Shown here: positions 1 through 13,300 of the stretch, piece after piece
How positions within the stretch are numbered: position 1 is the first letter of the stretch
Layout: the number at the start of each line of letters is the position of its first letter
Assembly (NCBI RefSeq): GCF_035083965.1
Contig: NC_089723.1
Span: 36,339,193 to 36,403,192, forward strand
Reading direction: 5' to 3'
DNA length: 64,000 bases
Source: Branchiostoma lanceolatum
Lineage: Eukaryota; Chordata; Leptocardii; Amphioxiformes; Branchiostomatidae
Notes under the pieces: model-generated
Databases searched by the model: none
What the model was told of the DNA's origin: nothing
Seen by the model: the letters and a program-made list of their open reading frames with translations, nothing else
Translations under genes and position numbers: made by a program

Positions 1-199
1 TGCGGAATGACATTCACTGCTGCATAGTCGGCACAAAGAAAACCTCATTTTTTCAAGACAAAATAAGACGATATGGTTTCCTTGTTTGTCTATAGATCAG
101 AATGTAGATGAGCCATCTTTGTGTACTAGCGTTATGCTGTGCCTACCTGCCTACCTGCCTGCCTACGTGCTCAGGCCAGAAACTGGCCCCTTGCTTTCC

Positions 200-475
200 A
201 GGAGGATCCTCCGAGCAGTCCTGTCCCTTGCCCTAGCCTCTGCTTCCCGACTGTTTAAGCCCGTGTCCTTCACAATTTGGTCTTTCTACTTTCCTACTGT
301 TTTTCTTAGTCGACCAAATGCTGAGGCTGCAAGTGATAACCTTCTCTTGATGTCATTTGTGGTACCGGGAACAACACTACCAAGGAAAACAAATTCTGGG
401 ACCTTCTCTACTACTGTACCTCCTATGCAAATGTTTTCTTCTGTTTCACTGGAGATGACTTTACACTGGAGATGA
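200..475 (-). mobile_element. Non-LTR retrotransposon (LINE) fragment
   Basis: Read on the minus strand from about 475 to 305, one frame gives EFVFLGSVVPGTTND followed by AFGRLRKTVGK and then a stop. This FVYLGS...AFGRL pattern is typical of the region just after the reverse transcriptase domain of LINE elements. A direct repeat of about 28 bp (positions 253-281 and 477-505) suggests local rearrangement. It is a dead fragment with stops and no promoter or tail. The family cannot be named from this much sequence. Confidence 0.5.
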
Positions 476-564
476 TGTTTAAGCCCGTGTCCTCCACAAT
501 TTGGTTTGCTGTGGTAGTTGTCAAATATTCAAAGGATTGAATATATTTCAACATCCCATGACAG

Positions 565-681
565 TATTCAGAGAGTCCTATGCCATGATTACTCAGAAGG
601 GAGCGACTCCATCTTGGTTCGTGGAGAAAAAGAGCGCCAGAGGCGCAGGACCAACTATTGTGGAGACGATTATACCGGCAG
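565..681 (+). other. Possible upstream exon, unassigned
   Basis: A stretch bounded by possible acceptors (cag at 562-564 or 594-596) and a good donor (GGCAG|gtaatg at 681/682) stays open in one frame and ends in TNYCGDDYTG. It lies upstream of the first recognisable CCP exon of the polycystin-like gene. I do not recognise a domain, and the reading could be chance. It is recorded only because the gene must have exons upstream of 1219. Confidence 0.2.
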
Positions 682-1218
682 GTAATGAAAACGCTATTTC
701 GTTTAAAATTTAATGCGAGCTGTTGATATTTGTGCTGCAATTAGTACCTTTCTTTTATTGAGGTAAGATAACAACAGAACGGGTTAATGTACCTTGTCAT
801 TTCTTAGATTAAGCCATTATGTCAATTTCAAATTGGTATGGTGATACGGACCCACATGGCCAAGAACCCCTCGACAGAGGAAAACCTGGAGTCTGACGAG
901 GGAGGGGTTCCTCCAAAGGAGTGATAATACACTGGAATGATGCTGATGGTGATATAGTAAATACGTTAGACAACAGCGTACAGTAACTAGCGTTCAATGC
1001 CAAGGTAAATATCGTTATATTCCGTGATACACAACAACTTTGATACGATATCACCATATGTAGGTGGATATGTCTTGGAAAGACGAAGGTCGAGGTCTGT
1101 AATTATGGAAGTGTGAGGTCTTCGAAATCTAGTTGGAATTAGGCTATGAAGCTCGAGCTCTGTTCCGTGTCAGCAAATTATACAAAGAAATCTATGTTTC
1201 ATTTTCATTCGTTCAAAG
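682..1218. other. Non-coding stretch before the first clear exon
   Basis: No recognisable exon or element is seen. A short plus-strand reading around 840-960 contains stops in every frame that looked promising. It is probably intronic DNA of the polycystin-like gene. Confidence 0.4.
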
Positions 1219-1392
1219 CTGGCCAGTGTCCCAACCTGTGCCCCCCTACAAACGGCACCGTGAGCGCCTCTTACTCCTCCGGAGGCGTCGTGGCCAACTT
1301 CACGTGTTACGCAGGATACAGCCTTGCTGGCGCCTCCTCACTCACCTGTCCGTCAGGTGGGACCTGGAGCGGAAATTCACCAACGTGTGAAG
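1219..1392 (+). CDS. Exon: CCP (sushi) domain 1
   Basis: Phase 1-1 exon between an aag acceptor and a GAAG|gtaaga donor. It shows the CCP pattern: [13 protein letters not shown], then [12 protein letters not shown] and [10 protein letters not shown]. An additional Cys (NLC) follows the first Cys. CCP modules are extracellular and usually bind proteins or glycans. A frame-swapped exon cannot be excluded upstream, so neighbouring N-terminal domains are unknown. Confidence 0.85.
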
Positions 1393-4300
1393 GTAAGATG
1401 TTCCATAGGCCTAGGGGAAGTGAAAACGGGGTAGGGGAATTTAGGAGAGTAGTTGTCGGATGGAGTGGACAGTTTTTCGCTACAGGGCATGCAAAAGAAG
1501 GAAATAGACGCTTGCGCCTAGGACCGAGTTTTATACAGTACTTTAGCCTATCTAAGACTTGTAGAAGACCTTTTCTTGGAAAACGTAGGAGGAATTGAAT
1601 ATTGATGAGGCAGTGCGGAGTGCAGATTTTCAGATTTAGTTAAAAAACGATTTTGGTTAATTTTGTGTCTCCGGCTTAATGATTCAAATAACGCCAAACC
1701 TGCTTCAAGGATCACTATAGATTGCAATTTAATTCTACTTTTAACTTAAGACTACCATTTTCCATTTTTGTTATGATGATGATTTCAGCCATGTTTAGAT
1801 GTTTTGTCCCTTTACATAACACAGACGTTGATGAGTGTAGAGTCGGAAATGCCGGCTGTCAGCAGAACTGCAACAACACCATCGGGAGCTACTTGTGTTC
1901 CTGTGGAACTGGCTACAGATTAAACAGCGATGGTCACACTTGTGATGGTGAGAATCTCTTATAGAAACGTCGGGGTGGCACAGTCCTGGGTTTGGATCCT
2001 AGGCCCCCTGATTTGTCCCGTTGTGCATCTTGGAAAGGCACGATTTTGGTTAATTTTGTAGTCCTGCGTAGACCCCGAATTTGAAGCGGCCAGTTCCTCA
2101 ATTGACGTCATCAGAAACCAATATGGCGGCATTGTTTGAATTGGCGAAATCTTCCACCGTATGAAAATTGCTTGAATCAGACTTTTTGGACTCCTGACAT
2201 GTCTGCCTACCACAAAATATTTTCCCATTTTGGTCCTTTCTTTAGTAATATGTTGCCCATCTCTGGAGGGGAAAAAATTTCTCCTTTTTTTCTTCAAAAT
2301 CAGGCGAAAATGAGCTGATATCATCCACAAAATTTGCTTCCTGGGGCTAAGCAACACGCTTACATCAGGCCAATCCACGTTTTCACGCTGACTCAACGTA
2401 TTTTTCTTTTTATTTCGTAACATTTCCTTCTTTTGTAATTTCACTGCAAGTTAGAGTGTCTCCGGATTAATGATTCAAATAACGCCAAACCTGCTTCAAG
2501 GATCACTATAGATTGCAATTTTATTCTATTGTTATAATTTTACCTGAAATGATATTTTTATCGCTTCATTAACATGCTCCTGTAGTCATATCAAATAAGC
2601 AACTTTACCATTTTGTACAAAGTTTTGCAGTGTCCCATCCTGGACCCCCCTGCAAATGGCGCAGTGAGCGGTTCCAACTCGTATGGAGAAGTTCTCACCT
2701 TCATGTGTATCCAGGGATACATTCTACATGGTGCCTCTTCACTAACCTGTCAAGCTGATGGAACTTGGAGTGCAAGTGTACCAACCTGTGGAAGTAAGAT
2801 GGAATCATTAGACCAGGGATCTTAAGCTTATGCTTCGGTCTCGGTCACAAAACATTTTTAATTTAATCATGTCATGCCCCGACACCATATCTAAGTACTT
2901 AGGCCAATACATATTATGTAGTGCTCTATTTTTGTTGAAACGGACGGAAATTGATGCTCGCGCGGATGTCATCAATGACATCAATATGGCCTTATATGTT
3001 ATACATGATCATGGTTACAGACTCATTAACTTGACAAAACTCCCTTTCTTGACAGATTGCCCAGTTGCAGGCTACGTTTTTTATAACGAATCCGGAGTTT
3101 GCTACAAGAGCTTTACGGAGCGGAAGACGCGAGACGAGGCTAGACAAGCTTGTGAGGCCGACGGGGGGATGATAGCCATGCCGAAGGACGGAGCGGTCAA
3201 CGCTTTTCTCGCCGGTCTACCAAAGCAGGGAGGAGGTCATTGGCTTGGACTGACTGACGCAGACAGAGACGGCCAGTGGGTGTTTGAAGACGGCCAATCG
3301 CTGACGTCATCTGGCTTTTCCGCATGGTTACCCGGTAGTCCAAACGGGGGCGATGGCTGCGCCGGATTTTGGTCGACTGGGTCTGGCTGGTGGGAGAAAG
3401 GCTGCAACATGGGAAAGGGTTTCTACTGTCAAGGTGCGCTTTCGATAAACCTCTTTCAGATTATTACTACTAAATTGTACTGAATGCCCAAGCAAGTATC
3501 TTACTGGGCCACGCCTATTTGCGCCAAACGAATCAGCGCCAAAAGGCACCAATTTGTCGCCTGACATTGCGATTTTTTTCGTGAATTAAAAAAACATTTG
3601 CAATTGGCAAACTGGCACAGGTTCAAAAGCGGTGTATGGCTGCTGCAATATTTATACAGCCTCCTCGTCGTAGTTAGGTAACCCACATAGTGATTGTAAA
3701 ACGAGGTTATAAACAATTGTCAAAATTTTGAATCATGCGAAAAATGTCATTCATTCATAAAATGCTACATTTGCTTGGAATTATTTTTCTTTTGCTTTAT
3801 GGCATTCTTTCTTTTTCCTTTCTTTTTCCTTTCTATCTTCTTTCTTTTCTTACCTTATTTTCTTTAGTTTTTCTTTCTTTCCTCCTTTTCTTTTACCTCT
3901 TTATTTCATGTCTAGCAAATTCCCTTCCTGCAGGACCCTTCAAACGGTAACGTAAGCTACAGTTCCAGATACAACGGAGTTGTGGGCTCCTACTCGTGCA
4001 ACACACTGTGTACAAAAAGTAGGCCTTCCGTTTCTAAACATGTCTCGTTCTGGTCTAGTTGACGCTTTGCAGTGTCCACTTCTGGCGTCTCCTGACAACG
4101 GTAGAAAGACTGGCGACCATTCCTACCAGGACGTGGTGACGTTCTGGTGTGATCCTGGATACGAGCTTGTTGGACTCCCCAGCTTGACCTGCCAAGCGAA
4201 CAGAACATGGAGTGGAAGCGTCCCAGCCTGCACACGTATGTTTCGGTCACATTTGATATTCAACCCCGAATTGCCCCGATGTTGTGCCCTTGGGAAAGAC

Positions 4301-7300
4301 ACTTAACACGACTTTCCTCACTCCACCCAGGTGTTAATGGGGACCTGACTTCGGTTGGGGAAGGTCGTATTTAGGTCACCTGCTGGCTCGGAATGGCAGC
4401 CGCCTAGACCTTTGCAACAGTTCAACAGTTCCACAAAGAGCAAATGTGGAACAAATATGTATCTGTTGTGTATTTTGTGATTGTGAACCCTGCACCAATT
4501 CAGCACTAGCTGCCATTGCACGGGTAATTTCTGACCAATTAACTATTATTATTGTTATTTGCGCCGGTGCCAGTAGGGGGTGAAGCACCTGTCGGACCCC
4601 GAACTCACAAATTTGTTCCGGTGTACCGGATACCTCTCCGTGTCCTCATTATTTGCTTACGATGTCTACTTGTTACCGGGCTCCCGGTTGATTTTAACTC
4701 CGGGCCCGGTCGTGTCCAAAAAAAGCCCGGTTGCCACAGGGTGTCCCACGGGGCCACGTAAGGGTCACGCAGGAAAGTTAATATTTAGTATGTGGGTAGG
4801 TCTTGGAAGACGAAGGTCAAGGTCGATTTCAGGTCCCCTGGTATGTGACCTTGGCACTGCAGCAGAACTTCAGGTTTCTGTATCTTTAGACCTGGACATT
4901 GCTATGGTCTAAATTTTGTGGCGGCAGATAGCTGGTGATGTAAATGTGGACGTCATTTTTAATATAGCTTTAAATCATATACTTCTCAGGCGTGCAGTGC
5001 CCGCCGATGTCGTCCACTGTAAATGGTTTTTCGAGTGGTACCAACTTTTACCTGGATGTGGTCCAGTTCACGTGTGACCCAGGATATGGTCTGTCAGGAG
5101 ATTCCACTTCTACATGCCAGGCAGACCGAACATGGAGCAGTAACACTCCGTCATGCAATGGTAAGGTGTGGACCAATAGATGAAGTGTAATCCAGTTTTA
5201 TGCATGTCCATTAGTCAATAAAGTTACTCTAGAAAGACTCCTATCCGAACGGTTTTCTCATTTAGAAATGTTAATGTTTTTTGTCAATTCATCAAATAAA
5301 TGCCCATTTTAAGACTACCATTTTCCATTTTTGTTATGATGATGATTTCATCCAAGTTTAGATGTTTTGTCCCTTTACATTACACAGACGTTGATGAGTG
5401 TAGAGTTGGAAATGCCGGCTGTCAGCAGAACTGTAACAACAATATCGGGAGCTACTTGTGTTCCTGTGGAACTGGCTACAGATTAAACAGCGATGGTCAC
5501 ACTTGTGATGGTGAGAATCTCTTATAGAAACGTCGGGGTGGCACAGTCCTGGGTTTGGATCCTAGGCCCCCTGATTTTTCTTGGAAAGGCACTTAACACG
5601 ACTTTTCTCACTTAAACCGAGTACCTAGCTTCGGTTAGGGAAGTCTGTCAGATGAGGCGTTAAATGGATGTCCTTTTTTGAGCACTCATAAGAAACCACC
5701 ACACTTATCGAAAAGAGTATGAATCATTCCCGGCTGGTGTGAGTGAATCAAATAAATCCGTCCGAATAGGCAGCTTGTACTCTTCAGTACAAACTTGATG
5801 TGTTACGCCTTGAGGCGGTTTCCCGGGTATGCAATACAAACAAACAAACAATATTGTATCGCATTGAAAAGTATATAGTGGGATGCGTATTGACTTGATA
5901 TTTCAAAGAAGTAAATCTACAACAAATGTTCATTCACCTGCAAGTGAGAGGTGTGTTAACCATGTCCTAAGCCAGGCAAAAGGCTAGCAGGGCCATTTAT
6001 TATCTTGCTACAAAAACAGCGAGGGGAACGTGCAGCCCCATGTGCCACTGGGAACGAAAGGAACAAACCAAGAACAGCTTAAGTCTGTGTCTTCATACCC
6101 AGAAACACGCTGAATGTAGACATGACAATATGCAGTATGTCTGTCCGTTTCTTCTTTGTAAATGCAGAAGTTTTTTAGCACACATTGAAATATGGACCTC
6201 AATTGTATGAATTATATCACTTGATCACCTCTACCAAATAACAGAAGTTGTCCAAAAGTATGAAAGTCTTGATTTAGCAAGAAAGGCTACCAGGTTCTCA
6301 TAAATTAAGTAAATGAGGCCCTCATATCCATGAATTATGTCCACTATTGTTCGGCTGCCAACGGTGGTTGTGTCGTTTTCCCTCAGTCCCTTGAGTGGTT
6401 GCTGGGACTGAGGTTTGAATGTAACACATGGATTTATAAATCACACAGATGTGAATGAGTGCGACACTGCAAACGGCGGCTGTGACCAGACTTGCACCAA
6501 CTTCGTTGGAAGCTTCCAGTGTTCTTGCGGAACTGGCTATCATTCAAATGACAATGAGTTTTCCTGTGATGGTGAGGAATAAATTTTCCTGTTTCTGTTC
6601 TTTTTTTGTCTCCTAAAAAAACTCCTACTCCTATATTTATCTATTTATTCATATGAAAAAAAAAACTCCACAGCTCAATTCTGTATATTTCCTGGAGTAT
6701 GTTAAATAACAGCCGTATGTAAGTGCAAGAAACATGTTCATGACAATATCAGTACGTACAAAAGGGTCATTGGACCACATAAGTATCCATTAAAAGCTAT
6801 CTTTTTGCAGTTTATTGCATACATTTTCTCACTTTGCAGCTTCTTTGTACGAATTACAGTGTCGTCAGATCTATTATTTTAAGCGGACTGAAATTGTTGC
6901 TCACAGGGATATAGCCTTATTTCTGTTGCTATTTCTTTATTGTTGACAGATATCAACGAATGTCACGCTTCAAATGGCGGTTGTGAGCAGATGTGTTACA
7001 ACACCATTGGAAGTTTCCAGTGCGACTGCGGCATCGGTTACGCATTGAACGCGGACGGTTTGACGTGTGATGGTAGGATACGCGCTGCAGCATTGAATGA
7101 ATGAATGAATGAACTTTATTGCTCCACAATCGTACATGGTACAGCGCATCGCAGTAAATCAACAACACTACAAGGCTAATCTATCGTACAATCATAACTA
7201 CAAAATATCATCGATAGCAGTATATGAGTTACAATGTGGTCATGTATCATTGGGTTTCTACATGTACACGTTTATCCCGAAAGGCCTTTTGCACTTTTTG

Positions 7301-10300
7301 TTAGTACTTACGGGTCGGAATTTATTGGCCATATGTCAATAAATAGAAATAAAGGTTTTTGTATGAGGAAAGGTATTTCTACACGCCACAACAATAATCT
7401 AACTTGAAAACAACATTTTAATCAATGTTGGCATGTATTTCTCTGATATGCATCAGAGATGCCAGTTCTTGTTGATTGTAGCTCTCAACCTTTAGCACAC
7501 TGAAGTAGCCGTTTGGCAGCCCCATTCTCTGTCGTTTACAAAGTTAGGCAACCGGTTGAAAGTTCAGCTAACAACTGACAATAGAGTAGTGCATGTGCTG
7601 GATGATAGCCAGAGATTATCTATTCTAGAAGTTAATAGATGAGGACAATTTTGTCCTATGAAATATGGTATATACAGTCTGCGAGGGACACTAGTTGAAA
7701 AAGTTACCTTGATGAATCAGGCTTCAGAGATCTTGACTGTCCGAACATCTGTTATCAAATAAACCGGGCCAACTACGTATGAAAGGTAAAGGAATAAATC
7801 TAGAGGGCTAAGGGGACAATTTTTGTAGTCAGCCTGATCACAAGTCTTTCCCAGATTTTGTTTCGTCATTAATACAGCTTCTACTCGTATGCATCTCAGG
7901 CGTTCACTGTCCGCCGATGTCGTCCCCTGTAAATGGTTTTTCGAGTGGTACCAACTTCTACCTGGATGTGGTCCAGTTCACGTGTGACCCAGGATATGGT
8001 CTGGTAGGAGACTCCACTTCTACCTGCCAGGCAGACCGAACATGGAGCAGTAACACTCCGTCATGCAATGGTAAGGTGTGGACCAATAGATGAAGTGTAA
8101 TCCCGTTTTATGAAGGTCTATTAGTCGATAAAATCACACAAGCCACAAGTCAAGTTGGCACCCCTTTGAGTTCACCTCTTTTGACCGTGAGTTGTTAAAT
8201 TGTTCATGTGATATATAATCAATCTGAAGTAATACTCAAGTTGGTCTTGTGAGTGCGTGAGTGTCGAGTGCACGTACAAACATAAAGTGTCTTGAGTATT
8301 TCCCCCGTTCATAAGATTTGAGTGTAGTATTGTCTCTTAAAGACCAATGCTTCTTAGAGAGCGCAGCTGCCGAAAATAGACTTTGCATCTATCAATTAAC
8401 GTTCCCTCTGGTCGCAAAGTGTATGACCTGGGTTTTATTTTCCTCTATGCAGATATTGATGAATGTTCAGATGCAAATGGTGACTGTGGCCATTTATGTA
8501 TCAACACAATGGGAAGCTTCCGCTGTTCCTGTCTGGTTGGATTCAAGTTACACGTAGACAGCTACTCCTGTGATGGTACGAGTCGTAATATCCTTAGGGA
8601 CAACACACTGCGAATGCTCATCCCATGTTGTGACATACTGCAGGATATAAGCTTGGAGATTTACATATTTTGTACCATATAGGTCTCAAAACTGCCCAAC
8701 ATTGTTGAAGGCCTTCATTTTTTCAGCTATAACATCTTGAAAGTTCTGTGTCATGCAAACTCTTTACGCCTTCGATTGCTTGTCCTCATTTCGAAATGTT
8801 AATTTTTTGTCAATTCATCAAATGCATGCCCATTTTAAGACTGCCATATTCCATTTGTTATGATGTTGATTTCAGCCATGTTAAGATGTTTTGTCCCGTT
8901 ACATAACACAGACGTTGATGAGTGTAGAGTCGGAAATGCCGGCTGTCAGCAGAACTGCAACAACATCATCGGGAGCTACTTGTGCTCCTGTGGAACTGGC
9001 TACAGATTAAACAGCGATGGTCACACTTGTGATGGTGAGAATCTTTTATAGTTGTGTCGCGGTGGCGAAGTAGCAGTGTGTTTGGCCCAGAACCCAGAGG
9101 TCCTGGGTTTGAATCCGGGGTCCCCTGATTAGTCCCGTTAATGTTAACGTTGTACACTTGGGAAAGGCACATTACACGACTTTCCTCACTTTAGGTAGGT
9201 GAAAATGAGTACCTAGCTTTGGTTAGGCACGTCTGTAGGAAAGGACGTTTAGATGGAGGTTCCATTTTCGAGGAGAGCCTTGCTTCGAGCACGTAAAAGA
9301 ACCCACCACACTTATCGAAAAGAGTATGGGTCATTCCCGGCTGGTTTGAGTGAATCGAATAGATCTATACTACATGTATTTGATACAAACCTTGTGTGTG
9401 ACACCTTGAGGTGCATCGGTGGTTTCTTGGGTATGCAATACAAACAAACAAACAAACAGTATTGTATTTCATTGGAAAGTATAAGTGGGAAACGTACCGA
9501 CATGATGATTTACAGAAGCAAATCTACAACATATGTTCATTCATCTGCAACTGAGAGATGTGTTTACCATGTCCAAAGCCGGACAAAGGGCCAGCAACCC
9601 CTCTAAAATGTTGCTACAAAAACAGCCAGGGTAACTTGCTAACCCATGTGCCACTGGGAACGAAAGGAACAAACTAACAGCAACTTTGTAAGTGTCTTCA
9701 TACCCAGAAACGCTGAATGCAAATTTGCCAACGGTGGTTGTGCCGTTTTCCCCCAATCCCTTGAGTGGTTGGAATGTAACACATTGATTTCTGAATCACA
9801 CAGATGTGAATGAGTGCGACACTGCAAACGGTGGCTGTGATCAGGCTTGCGCCAACTCCGTTGGGAGTTTCCAGTGTTCCTGCAGACCCGGCTATAATTC
9901 AAATGGCGATGAGTTTTCCTGCGATGGTGAGGGATATATTTTCCTGTTTCTGTTCCTTTTTCTGCTTCTTAAAAAACTCTTACTCGACTCCTAGATTTAT
10001 CTCTTTTTTTCATATGAAACAAAGAACAGATCCACGGCACAGTGCTGTATGTTTCCGTTTAACAACGGTGTGCATGTGCAAGAAAGCTGTCTATGACAAT
10101 ATCAGTGCGTTTTAAGACGGGAAAAGAGTCATTTGACCACATAAGTATCCGTTTAAATCTTTTCGCAGTTTATCGTATATATATGTGCTCACATTACAGC
10201 TTCTTTGTACGGAATGCAGTTTGGTCAAGCTATTGTTTTAACGGACGGAAATTGTTGCGCACAAGGGTGTATCCTCATTTGTATTGTTGTCTTCTTTACC

Positions 10301-13300
10301 TTTCTTACATCAGATATCAACGAATGTCACACTTCAAATGGTGGTTGTGATCAGGTGTGTAACAACACCATAGGGAGTTTTCAGTGCGACTGCGGTATCG
10401 GTTACGCATTGAACGGGGACGGTTTCACGTGTGATGGTAGGACACACACCGTATTATTATTGAATGAACGAATGAACTTTATTCCTCGACAAACGTACAT
10501 GGTACCGTGCATGGCAGTGAATCAACAATACTACAAGACTATTCTTTGTATCCCTCAATTATAACTACAAAATATTATCTATAACAGTATGTGAATAACA
10601 ATGTAGTATGTATTATTGGTTTCCTAAATGTAGAAGTTTTTCCTGAAAGGCATTTAGGATCCAGCATTTATTTGCCATGTGTCAATGAAAAGAAATAAAC
10701 GTGCTGTGTATGAGGAAAAGAAATCTACATTCCACAACAATAATCTTACTTTGAAATAGCATTTGAGTCATTGTTGTCATATATTTCTCTGGTATGTATC
10801 TATAATGTCAATAATTGTTCATTGCAGCTCTTAACCTTTTAATAGTACACTGAAGTAGCCGTTTGGCACCCACTTCTCTTTTAGTTACAGAGTTAGGCAG
10901 CAGGGAGAAGGTTAAGCTGACAACTGACACACCGACAGTGCAGACAACGTTAAATGGTATGTGCGAAGTAAAAACTAGCATAAATTGGTCTCGCTTTGCA
11001 GTGCACTACGTACCCTCTATTTCTTTATCGACTTTTCCATTACAATGTATAGAGGGGAGACAACAGGAGATATGAATCACCTCTACTCGGACAACATGCA
11101 AGATACACAAATAAACAATAGGATAAAAACGTACAAAGATCAATTGCAATTGCAATAAAGAGTAGACTTTCAAACGAGTACATGTATGAAACCAATAGGA
11201 TACAAATTGTACAAATAACAATATCGATTACAAAAAGAAATAGACTTTTAGCAGAACATTGTGTACATATTCAAATAGGATAAAAATGTACAAATAACAA
11301 TATCAATTGCAATAAAGAAATAGACGTTTAGTAGAACATGTGTACGAAACCAACATAATGACAAAAATCAGAACACTCAGATACACCTGTTTATCAATTA
11401 ACGTGACCTTCTAGCCACACAAACAACACAAATGATGCCCTTTAACCGTCACTATCATATGCTTCTCTAAACCTGTCATGAAAATGATGCAACCAACTCC
11501 TTTTGAATGCTGGCATATATTGCTGAGGCGCGGGAACCCATGTCTCTGAGGTCAACTTCCAGTCTGTTCCATATACAAATGAGTCTGGGAATGTGCGAAG
11601 AAGCAAACAGTTGCGTTTTTGTTCCGAAGGGTTTTATCATGTTAACCCTAAAGCATCTCGTGATTCTCGAATTAAAAGAAATGAAAGGAAAGATCTTGAT
11701 ATTTATGAATCTACCATAGTTTGCCAACCAAAGCTTTACTTTATAGCAAGAACTTGGTTTTTAAAAGTTTACGTTTTTTTTATACTGGTTTTACTTTGTG
11801 TAAACATTTCTCTTTCTGTATACCATGATATAGTGTGTTTGATAACGTTACTCGTAATATAAAAGTCCAAATGGTTTTATTTTTGTCTCTTTGACTTCAA
11901 GGCAATGACGAGGAAGGTTTGTCCACTCCTGGCAGGGGGCCTACTCCTCTCCAAGAGGTAATGAAATGATATTTTTCTATGATTTCGTTAGTTCGAATGC
12001 AAATATAATATCATAAATAAACATGTGTTCCTTTGACTTTCGGTCCCAAACCGTCAGTGCAGTAAGTTCAGATGTCTGTAAAATGTTGATAGATATTTTT
12101 CTGTCTTTGTGTAGCTACAACGGCTAAAGGATCAACTTGACCAATCAACCGACGAAGGAACGTCCTTGGAAAACGTGATTGCAACTGTTACAGGGGTTAA
12201 TGAATTACTCCAGCTCGACAAATCACAATCACAGTCGTCCGGATTTTCTCCCCAACTGGTAGGATATAGTTACTGAACCAAATCCCTCATTGCTTTACCC
12301 TCTCTCTCTGCTGGTTAAGGTCACATACCACTGTATTCAATATAATTATCCGACACCCCATAGCTACAACAGATACTTACAACGTGACTTAGGCTTTTTG
12401 TATATTAAGTATAACAGACTAACAATTATCATTTTTGCTTTATTTTCCAATAGGAGGCGGGTATAGATCTGCTGAACAAGTCATCACAACTTTTCAGGTC
12501 GTCTCAAGGCGCCTCAGTATCTACGATGGAGACATTGAATTATGGTACGTACGGCATACATAGCTTGGTGACCAAGCCCCATTATGAGACAATTATCATA
12601 TTCCTGCCAAGATGATGCATACATACATTAAATTTTGTGTGTGGTTGGCCAACACTTCCATATAGTCCATGGGCCAAGCAGGTTTTAGGTACCACCGAGA
12701 GGGACAAGTGCTATCATTGATTTTTGTATCGGTAGTATCCCAAGTTTATTATAAGCCATGATAAGCAACTTCAATGAGCAGCTTTCCTACTAATCGTGTG
12801 GCAAAATGACGTCATTAAAATGAACCTCGCTTTTAGTGTTGTATTGCTGAATACAATAAGCTTGTGCCTACTTAAGCACTAGTCTCGTCTGAGGTCCTTG
12901 TTATAACCGACACAACATGACATCATCATCTGTGGAGCAAAATAGACCACGTACTTTCCTGATCCTGGTTTTCCGTGCGTGACGTCCACAATCATCATGG
13001 TCGCCGCATATCAGTAGCTACATGTACTGAGGCGCGCCGATATTGTTCTCCATTGCCTCTGTCAGCTGATATGGTTATTGTGGCCCCCTCCCTCATCCAC
13101 AACGCCTCTCTGTAAGGTCTTTGAATAGTGATTGTAGTTCTAAACTATTTCAGCCGTAGCACGAACCGTGTCCAGTCTGGTTCAAATGCTGCCCGCAGGA
13201 AACTCAACCATTCTGAATGCCACGTCGTCTCTATTTGAAATGGATGTCATAGATGTCACCTCTGTGGACGTGTCTCCCAAACAACAGTTGAAGAACATGA

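Larger units (their letters stand above)
4990..7880 (+). repeat. Tandem duplication, unit 1
   Basis: Unit 1 carries CCP 4, EGF 2, EGF 3 and EGF 4. It matches 7900-10930 in exons and also in introns (SINE, the segment ending near 'cttcatacccagaaac', the gaatgaatgaa tract, and the final 'tgaagtagccgtttggca' segment). About 200 bp around 6117-6350 is present only in unit 1. Confidence 0.85.
7900..10930 (+). repeat. Tandem duplication, unit 2
   Basis: Unit 2 carries CCP 5, an extra EGF 5, then EGF 6, 7 and 8. It corresponds to unit 1 (4990-7880) in order and in intron sequence. EGF 5 (8453-8575) and its surroundings have no counterpart in unit 1. Confidence 0.85.

Noticed and set aside
2830-3055. 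N-terminal extension of the C-type lectin frame starting at 2830
   Set aside because: The acceptor at 3055 and the phase 1-1 rule mark the exon start; the upstream frame is intron.
3735-3950. Hydrophobic plus-strand frame resembling a membrane peptide
   Set aside because: It is a T/C-rich intron tract ahead of a splice acceptor; composition alone gives Phe/Leu/Ser.
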